49,284 bases of DNA from Actinomycetota bacterium (GTDB taxonomy: Bacteria; Actinomycetota; Thermoleophilia; Gaiellales; Gaiellaceae): the NCBI GenBank assembly GCA_020029595.1, contig JAIBJN010000007.1, forward strand, positions 1-49,284, read 5' to 3'. Positions 40,635 to 48,545 of this stretch are shown one piece after another. The notes below the pieces were generated by a model. The model did not search any database. It was not told the DNA's origin and saw nothing but the letters and a program-made list of their open reading frames with translations. The position numbers and the translations under genes were made by a program. Every line of letters begins with the position of its first letter. The stretch's first letter is position 1.

Positions 40635-41295
40635 CGGCGACCGCGGTGGGGACGAGGGCGACGCCGTACTTTCGGGCCAGCTCGGGACGCGCCGACACGT
40701 CCACGGTCACGACCCGTCGCCCTTCCTCGCGAAAGCGCCGCTCGAGCGTGCGGCAGTCGCTGCAGAGCGGATGGGTGAACTGGACGACGACCTCGCCGTC
40801 GGGGGAGAGCTCGAAATCCCCCAGCTCGACCCGGTCGAGCCGGTGGGAGCGGACGCCCCGGGCGCGGGCGCCGAGGCGGTACAGCTCGCAGCCGGCGCAC
40901 AGGCCGGTCGCCGCCGCGAGGAGCGCGAGGCCGGCGACGAGGAGGCCGAGCGCCCAGCCGAGGGTGGAGAGTCCGAGCGCGTGTGCGAGAGACGCGGCCC
41001 CGAGGACGGCGACGCCGACCATGTTGGCGAAGCGAGGCGGGCGCGAGTCCTCGATCGGTCCCTCACCGACGCGCGGCTGGACGAGCTCGAAGTACGCCAG
41101 GCACGGGAGGCAGTAGCGGCGCCCGAAGGCGAGCCCGATCGCGAGCTGGGCGGCCAGGATCGCGAGCAGTGGCCACCACCCAGTGAGGAAGGCGACGAGG
41201 GCGAGGAGCCCGATCGTCGCCTGGTTGAAGCGAGGCGCCCGCGCGTCGATGACGTCCAGGTCTCTGTAGGGGTCCGCGGTGCGCGCTTGCTTCAT
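40594..41295 (-). CDS. DUF4395 membrane domain fused to a thioredoxin-like domain
   Basis: 233 aa. Residues about 15-150 match DUF4395: VIDARAPRFNQATIGLLAL, RYCLPCLAYFELVQPR, DSRPPRFANMVGVAVLG, TGLCAGCELYRLG, with about four spans and CxxC-like Cys pairs on both sides. The last about 75 residues are a thioredoxin-like fold with HPLCSDCRTLERRF and a cis-Pro loop VALVPTAVAV. The Cys pairs suggest thiol-disulfide or electron transfer across the membrane. ATG 41295 has TAGGCT (41303-41308, minus strand) 7 bases upstream, with no Shine-Dalgarno. Confidence 0.85.
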   Translation of the reverse strand: MKQARTADPYRDLDVIDARAPRFNQATIGLLALVAFLTGWWPLLAILAAQLAIGLAFGRRYCLPCLAYFELVQPRVGEGPIEDSRPPRFANMVGVAVLGAASLAHALGLSTLGWALGLLVAGLALLAAATGLCAGCELYRLGARARGVRSHRLDRVELGDFELSPDGEVVVQFTHPLCSDCRTLERRFREEGRRVVTVDVSARPELARKYGVALVPTAVAVSSTGAVLSRLAG

Positions 41296-41330
41296 TTTGT
41301 GAAGCCTACCTTTCGGGCAAGCTTCTCGGC

Positions 41331-42293
41331 GTGCGCCCGCGCGTCCACGTGACCCGCCGTGTCCCCGCGCGCGTTCGCGCTGCCCTCGACGAGAGCTTCG
41401 CGGCGGACGTGCGCGACTCCGAGCTCCCGCCGTCGCGCGCCGAGCTGCTCGCCGCGAGCGCGGGCTGCGCCGGCCTCGTCACGACGCCGGCCGAGCGGGT
41501 GGACGGCGAGCTCCTCGACGCGGCCGGTCCGGGCCTCGCGGTCATCGCGAACTACGGCGTGGGGCTCGACAACGTGGACGTCGAGGTTGCGACCCGCCGG
41601 GGGGTCCTCGTCGCCAACACTCCCGGCGTCCTCACGGAGGCGACCGCCGAGCTGACGATCGCGCTCCTCCTCGCCCTCGTGCGCCGGGTCGCGGAGGGCG
41701 ACCGCCTCATTCGCCGCAGGGAGCCCTGGACGCTGGCGCCGACCTTCATGCTCGGCGTGGGCCTGCAGGGGCGCACGCTCGGGATCGTCGGTCCCGGACG
41801 GATCGGCAGCGAGGTGGCCCGCCTGGCAACCGCCTTCGGGATGCACGTCTTGCACGCGGGACGGAGGCCGCGCCCTGGCCGCGTGCCTCTCGGCGAGCTC
41901 TTCGAGCGCGCGCACGTCGTCAGCCTCCACGCGCCGCTCACGCCGGAGACCCACCATCTCATCGGGAGGGACGAGCTTCGCGCCATGCGGGCGGACGCCG
42001 TCCTCGTGAACGTCAGCCGAGGCCCGGTCGTCGACGAGCGTGCGCTCGTCGACGCGCTCCGCGCCGGAGAGATCGCCGGCGCGGCGCTCGACGTGTACGA
42101 GCGCGAGCCGGAGGTCGAGGCGGGCCTCCTCGAGCTCGAGAACGTCGTCCTTGCCCCGCACCTCGGGAGCGCGACCGTCGAGGCTCGCGAGGCGATGGGC
42201 ATGCTCTGCGTCCGCGCGCTCCGCGCCGTGCTCCTCGAGGGCGGCCAACCGCCGAACGCGGTCAATCCGGACGCGTTGCGGACGCTAAGCTGA
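41331..42293 (+). CDS. D-isomer-specific 2-hydroxyacid dehydrogenase (glyoxylate reductase-like)
   Basis: 320 aa. NAD(P)-binding GIVGPGRIGSEVARLA, catalytic Arg in VNVSRGPVVDE, Glu near EREPEVE, His in LAPHLGSAT. After strand 2 the residues HAGRRPRPG are basic, which favours NADPH, as in glyoxylate/hydroxypyruvate reductases. Glyoxylate reduction would fit clearing 2-phosphoglycolate carbon from RuBisCO oxygenation, but that link is inference. GTG 41331 is the only good start. Confidence 0.88.
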   Translation: MRPRVHVTRRVPARVRAALDESFAADVRDSELPPSRAELLAASAGCAGLVTTPAERVDGELLDAAGPGLAVIANYGVGLDNVDVEVATRRGVLVANTPGVLTEATAELTIALLLALVRRVAEGDRLIRRREPWTLAPTFMLGVGLQGRTLGIVGPGRIGSEVARLATAFGMHVLHAGRRPRPGRVPLGELFERAHVVSLHAPLTPETHHLIGRDELRAMRADAVLVNVSRGPVVDERALVDALRAGEIAGAALDVYEREPEVEAGLLELENVVLAPHLGSATVEAREAMGMLCVRALRAVLLEGGQPPNAVNPDALRTLS

Positions 42294-42303
42294 GTCCAGA
42301 GCG

Positions 42304-45132
42304 GTGCATCCCGACCAGATCGACGATCTCAACAGCGGCTTCGTCCAGGAGCTGCTCGCCGAGTACCTCGCCTCGCCGGAGGCAGTCGACCCGGCGTGGC
42401 GCGAGCTCTTCGAGTCGAATCCGGACCTCGTCCTCGAGCACCTGCCGCTCGCACGGCGCCTCCGCGAGCTCTACCCGGACGGCGTCCCCGGAGGGAACGG
42501 CGCGCCCGCGACCGTCCCGGCGCCGGCCGAGGCGCCGACCGACGTCCTCCTCGGCGCCGTGGCCGCGGCGATGTCCCTCGTCAAGGCGCATCGCACCCAC
42601 GGCCACCTCGCCGCGCACCTCGACCCGCTCGGCGCCGAGCCGATCGGCGACCCCGCGCTCGACCCCGATCGGCTCGAGCCGCGGCTGACCCCCGAGCTCC
42701 AAGCGCGCATCCCCGCGAGCGTCCTGCGTCTACACCTCCCCGTCGAGACGCTGGCCGAGGGGTTGCCGCGGCTGCGGGAGACGTACTGCGGGACGATGGC
42801 GTACGAGCTCGAGCACATCTCGAGCCACGAGCAGCGCCTCTGGCTTCGCGACGCGATCGAGTCCAGCCGCTACCGGCAGCCGCTCCCCGCGGAGGAGAAG
42901 AAGGCGCTCCTCGAGCGGCTCTCCGAGGTCGAGGGCTTCGAGCGCTACCTCCGCCGGGCCTTCCTCGGGCAGAAGCAGTTCTCGATCGAAGGCCTCGACG
43001 TCATGGTGCCCATGCTCGACGAGGCGATCGAGCTCTCCGCAGAGAACGGCGCGCGCCGGGTGGTCATCGGCATGGCCCACCGCGGCCGGCTCAACGTCCT
43101 CGCCCACACGGTCGGCCGGCAGGTCGACGCCATCCTCCGCGAGTTCGAGGGCGAGCGCCTGCTCGAGGCGGTCGCGACCGACCTCGAGAGCGGCTCCGGG
43201 GACGTCAAGTATCACCTCGGCGCCGAGGCGGTCCGCCAGACGGAGGCCGGCGAAGTCACGGTCACGCTGACGTCGAACCCGAGCCACCTCGAGTACGTCG
43301 ACCCAGTCGTCGAGGGGGAGACGCGGGCGTCGCAGACCGACCACGGCTCGGCCACCGGCGACCACGACCCGGACGCCGCGCTGGCGATCCTCATTCACGG
43401 AGACGCGGCGTTCCCCGGGCAGGGCGTCGTCGCGGAGACGCTCAACCTCGGGGGGCTCGCGGGCTACACGACCGGCGGGACGCTCCACGTGATCGCGAAC
43501 AACCAGGTCGGCTTCACGACAGACCCGGACGAGGGCCGCTCTACCCGCTACTCGTCGGACCTGGCGAAGGGCTTCGACACGCCGATCATCCACGTGAACG
43601 CCGACGACGCCGAGGCGGCGATCTCGGCGATCCGCCTTGCGATGGCGTTCCGGGAGGAGTTCCACCACGACGTCGTCGTCGACCTCGTCGGCTACCGCCG
43701 GTTCGGCCACAACGAGGGCGACGAGCCGAGCTACACCCAGCCGCTCATGTACAAGCTGATCGAGGAGCACCCGACCGTGCGCGAGCAGTACGCGCGTGCG
43801 CTCGCCGAGCTCGGCCTCGTCACGCCCGAGGAGGCGGAGGGGCTCGTCCAGGAAGTGCAGGAGCGCATGCGGACCGTGCACGAGGAGCTGAAGGCTTCCT
43901 TCGTTTCCAGTGGCCGCCGCAAGGAGCGCCGGATCGGCCGCGGCGCGGACGCCCAGATCGACACCGCCGTTCCCGCCGAGCGCCTCCGCGAGCTGAACGA
44001 CCTCCTGCTCGCGGTCCCCGAGGGCTTCCAGGTCCACCCGAAGCTCGCGAAGGCGCTCGAGCGCCGCCGCGACGCGCTCGGGGAGGAGGGTGGCATCGAC
44101 TGGGCCCAGGCCGAGGGCCTCGCGTTCGCCAGCCTGCTCGTCGACGGGACCCCGGTCCGCCTCACCGGCCAGGACACCGAGCGCGGAACGTTCTCCCACC
44201 GCCACCTCGTGCTCCACGACTACGCGACCGGCGAGAAGTACGCCCCCATCCAGCATCTCCCCGTTGCGAAGGCCCCGTTCCAGGTCTACAACTCACCGCT
44301 CTCCGAGGCGGCGGCGCTCGGCTTCGAGTACGGCTACTCGGTGGCCGTCCCGCGCGCGCTCCTCCTCTGGGAGGCGCAGTTCGGCGACTTCGTCAACTCG
44401 GCCCAGGTGATCGTCGACCAGTTCATTGTCTCGGGCCTCTCCAAGTGGGGCCAGAGCTCCCGCCTGACGCTCCTCCTCCCGCACGGCTACGAGGGGAACG
44501 GGCCCGAGCATTCGAGCGCGCGGCTGGAGCGTTTCATGCAGCTCGCCGCGCAGGAGAACGTCCGCATCGTCAACTGCTCGACGGCGGCGCAGTACTTCCA
44601 CGTGTTGCGGCGCCAGGCGCTCCATCCCAAGGGACGGCCGCTCGTGCTCCTGACGCCGAAGGGCCTGCTCCGCCTCAAGCAGGCGACCTCCTACCTGGAC
44701 GAGCTCGCCAAGGGCGGCTTCCGCGCGATCCTGGACGACCCCCGGCTCGACGCCGATGAGAAGGGCGAGGTCGGCCGGCTCGTCCTCTGCTCGGGGAAGA
44801 TCTACTACGACATCGCAGGGCACGAGGCCTTCGGCGGGGCCGAGGGGGTCGCCGTCGCCCGGCTCGAGCAGCTCTATCCCTTCCCGGTGGCCGCCTACGA
44901 CGAGCTCCTCTCCCGCTACCCCTCTCTGACCGAGGTCGTCTGGACGCAGGAGGAGCCGCAGAACATGGGTGCCTGGCGGGCCATCCGCCACCGCCTCGAG
45001 GAGGGCCTGCCGGAGGAAGTGGATCTCCGCTACGTCGGCCGGCCGTGGCGTGCGAGCCCCAGCGAGGGCTACCCTACCGCCCACTCGCTCGAGCAGGACC
45101 GCATCGCGCGGGAAGCCCTGGGCGCCTTCTAG
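42304..45132 (+). CDS. sucA: 2-oxoglutarate dehydrogenase E1 component
   Basis: 942 aa ThDP enzyme of the TCA cycle, decarboxylates 2-oxoglutarate. N-terminal IDDLNSGFVQELLAEYL, then KAHRTHGHLAAHLDPLG, GMAHRGRLNVLAHTVGR, NPSHLEYVDPVVEG, HGDAAFPGQGVVAETLN, NNQVGFTTDPDEGRS, FGHNEGDEPSYTQPLMY, and in the C-terminal domain EAQFGDFVNSAQVIVDQF. Unlike the mycobacterial/corynebacterial KGD protein there is no fused E2 acyltransferase catalytic domain. GTG 42304; TAAGCT at 42286-42291. E2 and E3 are not in the window. Confidence 0.95.
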   Translation: MHPDQIDDLNSGFVQELLAEYLASPEAVDPAWRELFESNPDLVLEHLPLARRLRELYPDGVPGGNGAPATVPAPAEAPTDVLLGAVAAAMSLVKAHRTHGHLAAHLDPLGAEPIGDPALDPDRLEPRLTPELQARIPASVLRLHLPVETLAEGLPRLRETYCGTMAYELEHISSHEQRLWLRDAIESSRYRQPLPAEEKKALLERLSEVEGFERYLRRAFLGQKQFSIEGLDVMVPMLDEAIELSAENGARRVVIGMAHRGRLNVLAHTVGRQVDAILREFEGERLLEAVATDLESGSGDVKYHLGAEAVRQTEAGEVTVTLTSNPSHLEYVDPVVEGETRASQTDHGSATGDHDPDAALAILIHGDAAFPGQGVVAETLNLGGLAGYTTGGTLHVIANNQVGFTTDPDEGRSTRYSSDLAKGFDTPIIHVNADDAEAAISAIRLAMAFREEFHHDVVVDLVGYRRFGHNEGDEPSYTQPLMYKLIEEHPTVREQYARALAELGLVTPEEAEGLVQEVQERMRTVHEELKASFVSSGRRKERRIGRGADAQIDTAVPAERLRELNDLLLAVPEGFQVHPKLAKALERRRDALGEEGGIDWAQAEGLAFASLLVDGTPVRLTGQDTERGTFSHRHLVLHDYATGEKYAPIQHLPVAKAPFQVYNSPLSEAAALGFEYGYSVAVPRALLLWEAQFGDFVNSAQVIVDQFIVSGLSKWGQSSRLTLLLPHGYEGNGPEHSSARLERFMQLAAQENVRIVNCSTAAQYFHVLRRQALHPKGRPLVLLTPKGLLRLKQATSYLDELAKGGFRAILDDPRLDADEKGEVGRLVLCSGKIYYDIAGHEAFGGAEGVAVARLEQLYPFPVAAYDELLSRYPSLTEVVWTQEEPQNMGAWRAIRHRLEEGLPEEVDLRYVGRPWRASPSEGYPTAHSLEQDRIAREALGAF

Positions 45133-45140
45133 ACCTCGCG

Positions 45141-45146
45141 TAGACT
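45141..45146 (+). promoter_or_regulatory. Candidate -10 box for leaderless start at 45154
   Basis: TAGACT, 7 bases before GTG 45154; no Shine-Dalgarno between. Confidence 0.5.
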
Positions 45147-45153
45147 CAGCGCG

Positions 45154-46122
45154 GTGATCGACCCGACCGAGCGTTGGCCGCGCGGGCACGAGGAGAAGCC
45201 GGACTACGCGGGGCTTCTCACGTACGGCGCGGCTCGCTACACGCAAGATCCGGCGGAGCTCGAGGGAGTCGACGTCGCCGTCGTCGGAGCGCCTACCGAT
45301 GATCTCGTTTCGGACCGGCCGGGGACGCGTTTCGGCCCACGGGCAATCCGAGCCGCGAGCTGCCCGCCCGGCCCGCACCTCGAGGCGAATGTCGACGCCT
45401 TCGCAGAGCTCTCGGTCGTCGACTTCGGCGACGCGCCTGTGATCCCGGCCGACCCGGCCCGCACGCACGCCGCCATCGAGGCGACGGTCGCCCAGGTCGT
45501 GGGAGCGGGAGCGATTCCAGTCGTTCTCGGCGGCGACCACTCCATCTCGGAGCCGAACATCAGGGCGTGCGCGGCGCACCGCCCCGTGGGCGTCGTCCAC
45601 TTCGACACCCACACGGACACGGGCACGGAGGTCTACGGGGTCGAGATCTCCCACGGCACGCCGTTCTACCGGCTTGTCGAGCAAGGACACCTCGACCCGC
45701 GTCGCTACGTGCAGATCGGCCTGCGCGGCTACTGGCCGGGCGAGACGGAGTTCGCCTGGCAAGCGGAGCGCGGCGTCACGAGCTACTTCATGCACGACGT
45801 CCGCGAGCTCGGGATCGAGCAGGTCGTCCGGCGCGCGGTCGAGACGGTCGGCGCCGGCCCTGTCTTCCTCACCGTGGACGTCGACGTCCTCGATCCGGCG
45901 TTCGCGCCAGGCACCGGGACGCCGGAGCCGGGCGGCATGACGACCGCCGACCTCCTCCGCGCCGCGCGCACGCTCGCTCGAGAGCTCGAGCTGGTCGGAG
46001 CCGACGTCGTCGAGGTGATCCCGACCGCGGTCGGCTCCGCGGACGTGACGGCGCTGGCTGCGGACCGGATCGTGCGCGAGATCCTGACCGGAATCGCGCT
46101 CAGAAGGCGCACGGGCGGCTAG
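45154..46122 (+). CDS. Agmatinase/arginase-family ureohydrolase
   Basis: 322 aa binuclear manganese enzyme. Metal-binding motifs complete: VLGGDHSIS, VVHFDTHTDTG, and LTVDVDVLDPAFAPGTGTPEPGG. Early VVGAPTDDLVSDRPGTRFGPRAIRAA is typical of agmatinase and guanidinobutyrase groups, so agmatine or guanidino-acid hydrolysis is more likely than arginase; the exact substrate cannot be told. It is the last gene of the chromosomal core before the tRNA fragment. Confidence 0.92.
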   Translation: MIDPTERWPRGHEEKPDYAGLLTYGAARYTQDPAELEGVDVAVVGAPTDDLVSDRPGTRFGPRAIRAASCPPGPHLEANVDAFAELSVVDFGDAPVIPADPARTHAAIEATVAQVVGAGAIPVVLGGDHSISEPNIRACAAHRPVGVVHFDTHTDTGTEVYGVEISHGTPFYRLVEQGHLDPRRYVQIGLRGYWPGETEFAWQAERGVTSYFMHDVRELGIEQVVRRAVETVGAGPVFLTVDVDVLDPAFAPGTGTPEPGGMTTADLLRAARTLARELELVGADVVEVIPTAVGSADVTALAADRIVREILTGIALRRRTGG

Positions 46123-46136
46123 GGCGGCGCGTAGAG

Positions 46137-46182
46137 TGCCCCCGGCAGGAGTTGAACCTGCGCACGCGGTTTAGGAAACCGC
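46137..46182 (-). pseudogene. 3' fragment of tRNA-Arg(CCT), island attachment site
   Basis: On the minus strand: anticodon stem GCGGT, loop TTCCTAA (anticodon CCT), stem ACCGC (46182-46166), variable GTGC, T arm GCAGG-TTCAACT-CCTGC (46161-46145), acceptor CGGGGGC and discriminator A (46144-46137). The D arm and the 5' acceptor strand (expected GCCCCCG) are missing upstream; other sequence begins at 46183. This is the remnant 3' half left at one end of an element integrated in the tRNA. Confidence 0.85.
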
Positions 46183-46208
46183 TGTTTCCTGGCCGGGAAA
46201 GTTGCCGA

Positions 46209-46228
46209 CCTAACCAGAGATGGTTAGG
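46209..46228 (+). promoter_or_regulatory. Hairpin overlapping the integrase ribosome-binding site
   Basis: CCTAACC (46209-46215) pairs with GGTTAGG (46222-46228) over a 6-base loop. The right arm runs into AGGAG (46225-46229), which is 7 bases before the integrase ATG. The stem could hide the Shine-Dalgarno. Confidence 0.55.
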
Positions 46229-46236
46229 AGTTATCT

Positions 46237-47124
46237 ATGTCGGGCCAGCATCTAACCCAGGCTTTCGACGCCTCGCTGTGGCGCGAAGGACTTGCGGACG
46301 GCACGCGCAGCAAGTACGTCGAGCACGTGCGTTTGTTCCTCACGACGCTCAGCGTCGAGCCGCAGGACGCCACCCGTCAGGACCTGGAGGACTACGTCGA
46401 CTCACTCATACTGGCGGGTCTCGCCGTCTCGACCATTCGCCTGCGCATCGCCGCCCTTCGGCGCTTCTACGACTTCCTCGACGACCGCGAACTGCTGCCC
46501 GGGCGCAACCCGGCGCTTCGACTCAAGTCGCCCAAGCGCCGCAAGAAGCCGAACGACTGGCTCCGCGCGGATGAGGACCTGGCGCTCTACCGCGCCTGCG
46601 TGACGCCGCACGAGCGGATTGTCCACGCACTTCTCCGGTACGCCGGGCTCCGCGTAGGGGAGGCGTGTGCCCTGCTCCAGGAGGACGTGGACCTGGAGGC
46701 CAAGACGATCCGCGTCAGGGTGTCCAAGGCAGACTCCGGCCTGCGCACGGTTCCCATGGCGCGTGAACTCGCCGATGAGCTTCACTCGTGGCTCGCGTAC
46801 GTAGAGCGTCACGGACATCGCCACGCGGGTCTGCCCGTGCTCGTCACGACGAACGGGACGCCGATGAAGGCCCAGTTCGCCTGGCGCATGGTCAAGCGGG
46901 CGGCTCATCGCGCGGACGTGCGCGCCCTCCCACCGCCGAAGCTGTCCTCGATCTCACCGCACACTCTGCGCCGCACGTTTGGCTCGGACCTCCTCAACCG
47001 CGGCATGCGGATGGAGACCATCTCCAAGCTCCTCGGCCACGCGGACACGCGCGTCACCGAGGCGTGCTACGCCGAAATGCTCGACGAGACTGTCCTCGCC
47101 GAGTGGGACGCACTGGCGTCGTAG
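46237..47124 (+). CDS. Tyrosine recombinase / integrase
   Basis: 295 aa, XerC/D size. N-terminal SAM-like DNA-binding domain (residues about 8-100, LWREGLADGTRSKYVEHVRL, ALRRFYDFLDDR). Catalytic domain has all expected residues: Arg in RYAGLRVGEACAL, Lys in RVSKADSG, HTLRRTFGSDLL, LLGHADTRVTEAC and the Tyr in ACYAEM. The gene reads away from the tRNA-Arg fragment, so it is the island integrase that most likely targets that tRNA. Good AGGAG before ATG 46237, but within a hairpin. Confidence 0.93.
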   Translation: MSGQHLTQAFDASLWREGLADGTRSKYVEHVRLFLTTLSVEPQDATRQDLEDYVDSLILAGLAVSTIRLRIAALRRFYDFLDDRELLPGRNPALRLKSPKRRKKPNDWLRADEDLALYRACVTPHERIVHALLRYAGLRVGEACALLQEDVDLEAKTIRVRVSKADSGLRTVPMARELADELHSWLAYVERHGHRHAGLPVLVTTNGTPMKAQFAWRMVKRAAHRADVRALPPPKLSSISPHTLRRTFGSDLLNRGMRMETISKLLGHADTRVTEACYAEMLDETVLAEWDALAS

Positions 47125-47394
47125 CCAACGTGAGGCTCACGCGGCAGTGGATCCCCTCGGGGACTAGCTGCCCGAGGCGGCACGGTGCTGTCGCTCTCTG
47201 TTGAGAAGGCGACAAGTCCTCTGACCTCTCGGTGAAAGTGCCCGACTTCGCGGCTCTAGACGTGCGCTCGCGAGGGAGCAAAACCGGCCAGCCATCGGCA
47301 CAGTGGCTCTCCTGCTACCGAATGAAAGTGCCTACTGCGGGTTCCGCCGCTGAGCGGCGGAGACAGCGGGTCTTGCTCACCTCTCGCCTCCGTC

Positions 47395-47625
47395 TTATGG
47401 AGCGGCGGCCGAATCCCCCAGGGCGGCGGAGCCGAGCCGAAGATCGAGGCGAGTTGACCAGGAGTGACCTACCTTCTCGTCGCCAGCCACGAGTACCGTT
47501 TCGATCTGCTCAAAGCGCTGCTCATGTAAAGCCGTGTGACTGATGACTACACGCCGTTCGCATTGCAGGCATTCGGCTATCCAGCCAGCGGCGAGGGCCT
47601 CGATGCTCACCATTGTGTGGCTCAT
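47395..47625 (-). CDS. Hypothetical small protein in the island
   Basis: 76 aa, not recognised. Natural-looking composition, beginning MSHTMVSIEALAAGW with one Cys pair (ECLQCERR). AGGAGG lies about 8 bases before ATG 47625, which is the main reason to accept it. The last third is Arg/Ala-rich and may be less constrained. The region 47125-47394 between it and the integrase holds no convincing gene. Confidence 0.5.
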   Translation of the reverse strand: MSHTMVSIEALAAGWIAECLQCERRVVISHTALHEQRFEQIETVLVAGDEKVGHSWSTRLDLRLGSAALGDSAAAP

Positions 47626-47670
47626 GGCGGCCCCTCCTGGTAATCAGCGGCGGAATCCCCCAGGGCGGCG
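47411..47670. repeat. Pair of 18-bp direct repeats in the island
   Basis: GAATCCCCCAGGGCGGCG occurs at 47411-47428 and 47653-47670, flanking the small minus-strand gene. GC-rich hairpins are nearby (CCAATC with GATTGG at 47748-47767). Also TGAAAGTGCC occurs near 47231 and 47322. These could be regulator or recombinase sites, or traces of duplication. Confidence 0.55.
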
Positions 47671-47903
47671 AGGAGCTTGCCCACCATCCACCGCTTCGGG
47701 ATCAGTTGCGACACTTACAAACAAGCTAGTTACGCCCTCGGCTGTCGCCAATCCCCCGAAAGATTGGGGTCGCCCTTCTATCCAGGGGCCACCGGTGCCG
47801 CCTGCCAGCGGCAACCGGCCTCCGCGGCGCACACGCCGTGTCCGCCGCCGACAAGCCGCGCCCTAATCGCCTATGATGCCCCGTCGTCCAGTAAGGGGGT
47901 TCA

Positions 47904-48320
47904 ATGCCTGGCTTCAACGACACTGAAGCTGTTGCTGTTTATCCAACCAACTCCGGGGACGCGTTTCGGGTGCCGACTGTCGAGGCCGCAAACGGCTTCG
48001 ACGTGCACCTCGAAGCCGAAGCGGGCAACGGACTGATCGGCCCAGCCGCAATCACGCCCTACGCCGCCAGCATCCAGATCCGAAACCTCACGCAGTTCGC
48101 ACTTGTGGCGAACACGCCGCCTGCGAATGCGACGGGCAACATCGGCGTGGGCCAGGATTGGGACACGAATGACGAGGAGTTCATCTTCACCGTGGCCGGC
48201 GGCGCGGTCGCTCCGGGTGACCTCCTTGAAGTCATCGGGTTGATCCGCTCGGGGAACCCCCCGGGCGACCCAACCAACGATTTCTCCTACGAGCGAAGCG
48301 CGGTCGTCGAAGCGATCTAG
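47904..48320 (+). CDS. Hypothetical beta-rich protein in the island
   Basis: 138 aa, no family recognised, no signal peptide or membrane span. Many Asn, Asp, Gly and Pro turns between short strands (AASIQIRNLTQFALVA, EEFIFTVAGGAVAPGDLL). The look is of a small structural or capsid-decoration type domain, which is only an impression. Strong AAGGGGG before ATG 47904. A GGGCTAG-ttag-CCC hairpin (48446 region) lies in the 225-bp gap that follows; nothing else is seen there. Confidence 0.7.
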   Translation: MPGFNDTEAVAVYPTNSGDAFRVPTVEAANGFDVHLEAEAGNGLIGPAAITPYAASIQIRNLTQFALVANTPPANATGNIGVGQDWDTNDEEFIFTVAGGAVAPGDLLEVIGLIRSGNPPGDPTNDFSYERSAVVEAI

Positions 48321-48545
48321 CCGAAGGCGGCCTGCTCCGCTCGACGCTGTAGTCCACCAGCCCCTCGCTCCGTTCGAGGCGTTGTGCGCGCGACCGGCGC
48401 TGCTGCCGATGGGCTCGAGCGGGCGAGCGAGGCGCTTGGTCGCTGGGCTAGTTAGCCCGTCCGCCCTGGTCCGCCTACATCCGTTTGTCGCCCTCTATCG
48501 CAACGGCGACAAGCTCACAGTCCGAAAGGTGTCCGCGCCTCTCCG

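Noticed and set aside
46137-46222. Complete tRNA gene
   Set aside because: The D arm and the 5' acceptor strand are absent; only anticodon arm, T arm and 3' acceptor remain.
47232-47543. 103-codon plus-strand frame after the integrase
   Set aside because: Arg/Pro-rich composition, no Shine-Dalgarno, and it lies opposite the better supported minus-strand gene at 47395-47625.
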